Assembly: GCA_029210585.1 (NCBI GenBank)
Contig: JARGFP010000014.1
Location: forward strand, 41,800 to 105,799
Length of the DNA: 64,000 nucleotides
Source: Bacteroidales bacterium
Lineage (GTDB): Bacteria > Bacteroidota > Bacteroidia > Bacteroidales > GCA-2748055
Direction: 5' to 3'
Of the stretch, positions 63,776-64,000 are shown one piece after another (within the stretch, counting starts at the first letter, position 1; every line of letters starts with the position of its first letter). The position numbers were made by a program, and so were the translations under genes. The notes beneath the pieces are model-generated. The model searched no databases, was not told the origin of the DNA, and worked only from the letters and a program-made list of their open reading frames with translations.

Positions 63776-64000
63776 CTAACTAGCCAATGAACAAAATGAA
63801 TTGAACGGATTTATCCCAGGATTCCTTAACTGATCCTTTTTAATCATTCGTACTATTTCAATTCCTGAAAGGGTGATCTGAGCTGATTCAAATGACTTAA
63901 ACCCTAGTATTTTCTGTATTCTCCACTTCACAAACCGATGTTCTTGTTCGACGATATTATTCAAGTATTTGCATTGTCTTCATCCCCGAGTGTACCTCAA
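63776..64000 (-). pseudogene. IS6-type transposase C-terminal remnant
   Basis: The minus frame ending at 63776 encodes LNNIVEQEHRFVKWRIQKIL, then GFKSFESAQITLSGIEIV and RMIKKDQL. This is the conserved end of IS6-family transposases (N-N-I-V-E-Q-D-H-R-F-x-K, with the catalytic Glu of the DDE triad, then L-G-F-K-S-F and T-L-S-G-I-E). A TGA at 63980-63982 interrupts the frame upstream (between the expected I and R of I-R-Q-C-K-Y-L), so the gene is broken even before the window ends. The rest of the element lies outside. Confidence 0.82.

Overview
The window comes from a Bacteroidota chromosome, probably a free-living or environmental member of the Bacteroidales/Marinilabiliales type. The signs are a SusC/SusD pair, a hybrid two-component regulator of the HTCS type, several proteins with C-terminal type IX secretion sorting domains, an ECF sigma/FecR/TonB-receptor unit, and one promoter matching the Bacteroidota consensus (TTTG, 19 bp, TAnnTTTG). 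I saw no rRNA, tRNA or CRISPR array. The exact genus cannot be fixed from the sequence alone.

Layout. (1) 1-4714, mostly minus strand: a MATE transporter cut by the window edge, three acetyltransferase-like genes and a compact ParE-type toxin/antitoxin pair. (2) 4726-4871: an array of four 35-bp tandem repeats, each with an inverted repeat, between divergent genes. (3) 4936-9600, plus strand: glycerol kinase, glycerol-3-phosphate dehydrogenase, then a Tat-exported Gfo/Idh/MocA oxidoreductase. The last has its own promoter, preceded by a 22-bp-period repeat array. (4) 9726-15779: two lipoprotein genes facing left, divergent from an ECF sigma factor, a FecR-like anti-sigma factor and an STN-domain TonB receptor. 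(5) 16442-26224: a tightly spaced three-gene unit (beta-barrel-like protein, 2184-residue TANFOR-like surface protein, fibronectin III protein) flanked by two copies of a 44-bp sequence. (6) 26407-35840, plus strand: unsaturated-uronyl hydrolase (GH105), esterase, a duplicated beta-helix secreted protein and a secreted PL1 pectate lyase. (7) 36328-56922, minus strand: the core pectin utilisation locus, reading HTCS regulator, a 34-residue membrane peptide, SusC, SusD, surface lipoprotein, PL1, GH43, GH28, and a CE8-PL1 fusion. (8) 57115-64000: a truncated serine hydrolase, a frameshifted PIN toxin with its partner, a GH43 lipoprotein, a T9SS-sorted protein with a very recent 804-bp duplication, then decayed DUF6884 and IS6-type transposase remnants.

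How the parts fit. The HTCS probably senses pectin oligosaccharides in the periplasm and switches on SusC/SusD import. Secreted and surface PL1 lyases and the CE8 methylesterase would demethylate and cut homogalacturonan. GH28 and GH105 would finish the saturated and unsaturated ends, GH43 enzymes would remove arabinose or xylose side groups, and the esterase would remove acyl groups. The most interesting uncharacterised part is the sigma/anti-sigma/TonB-receptor unit followed by the giant TANFOR-like protein with its two partners.
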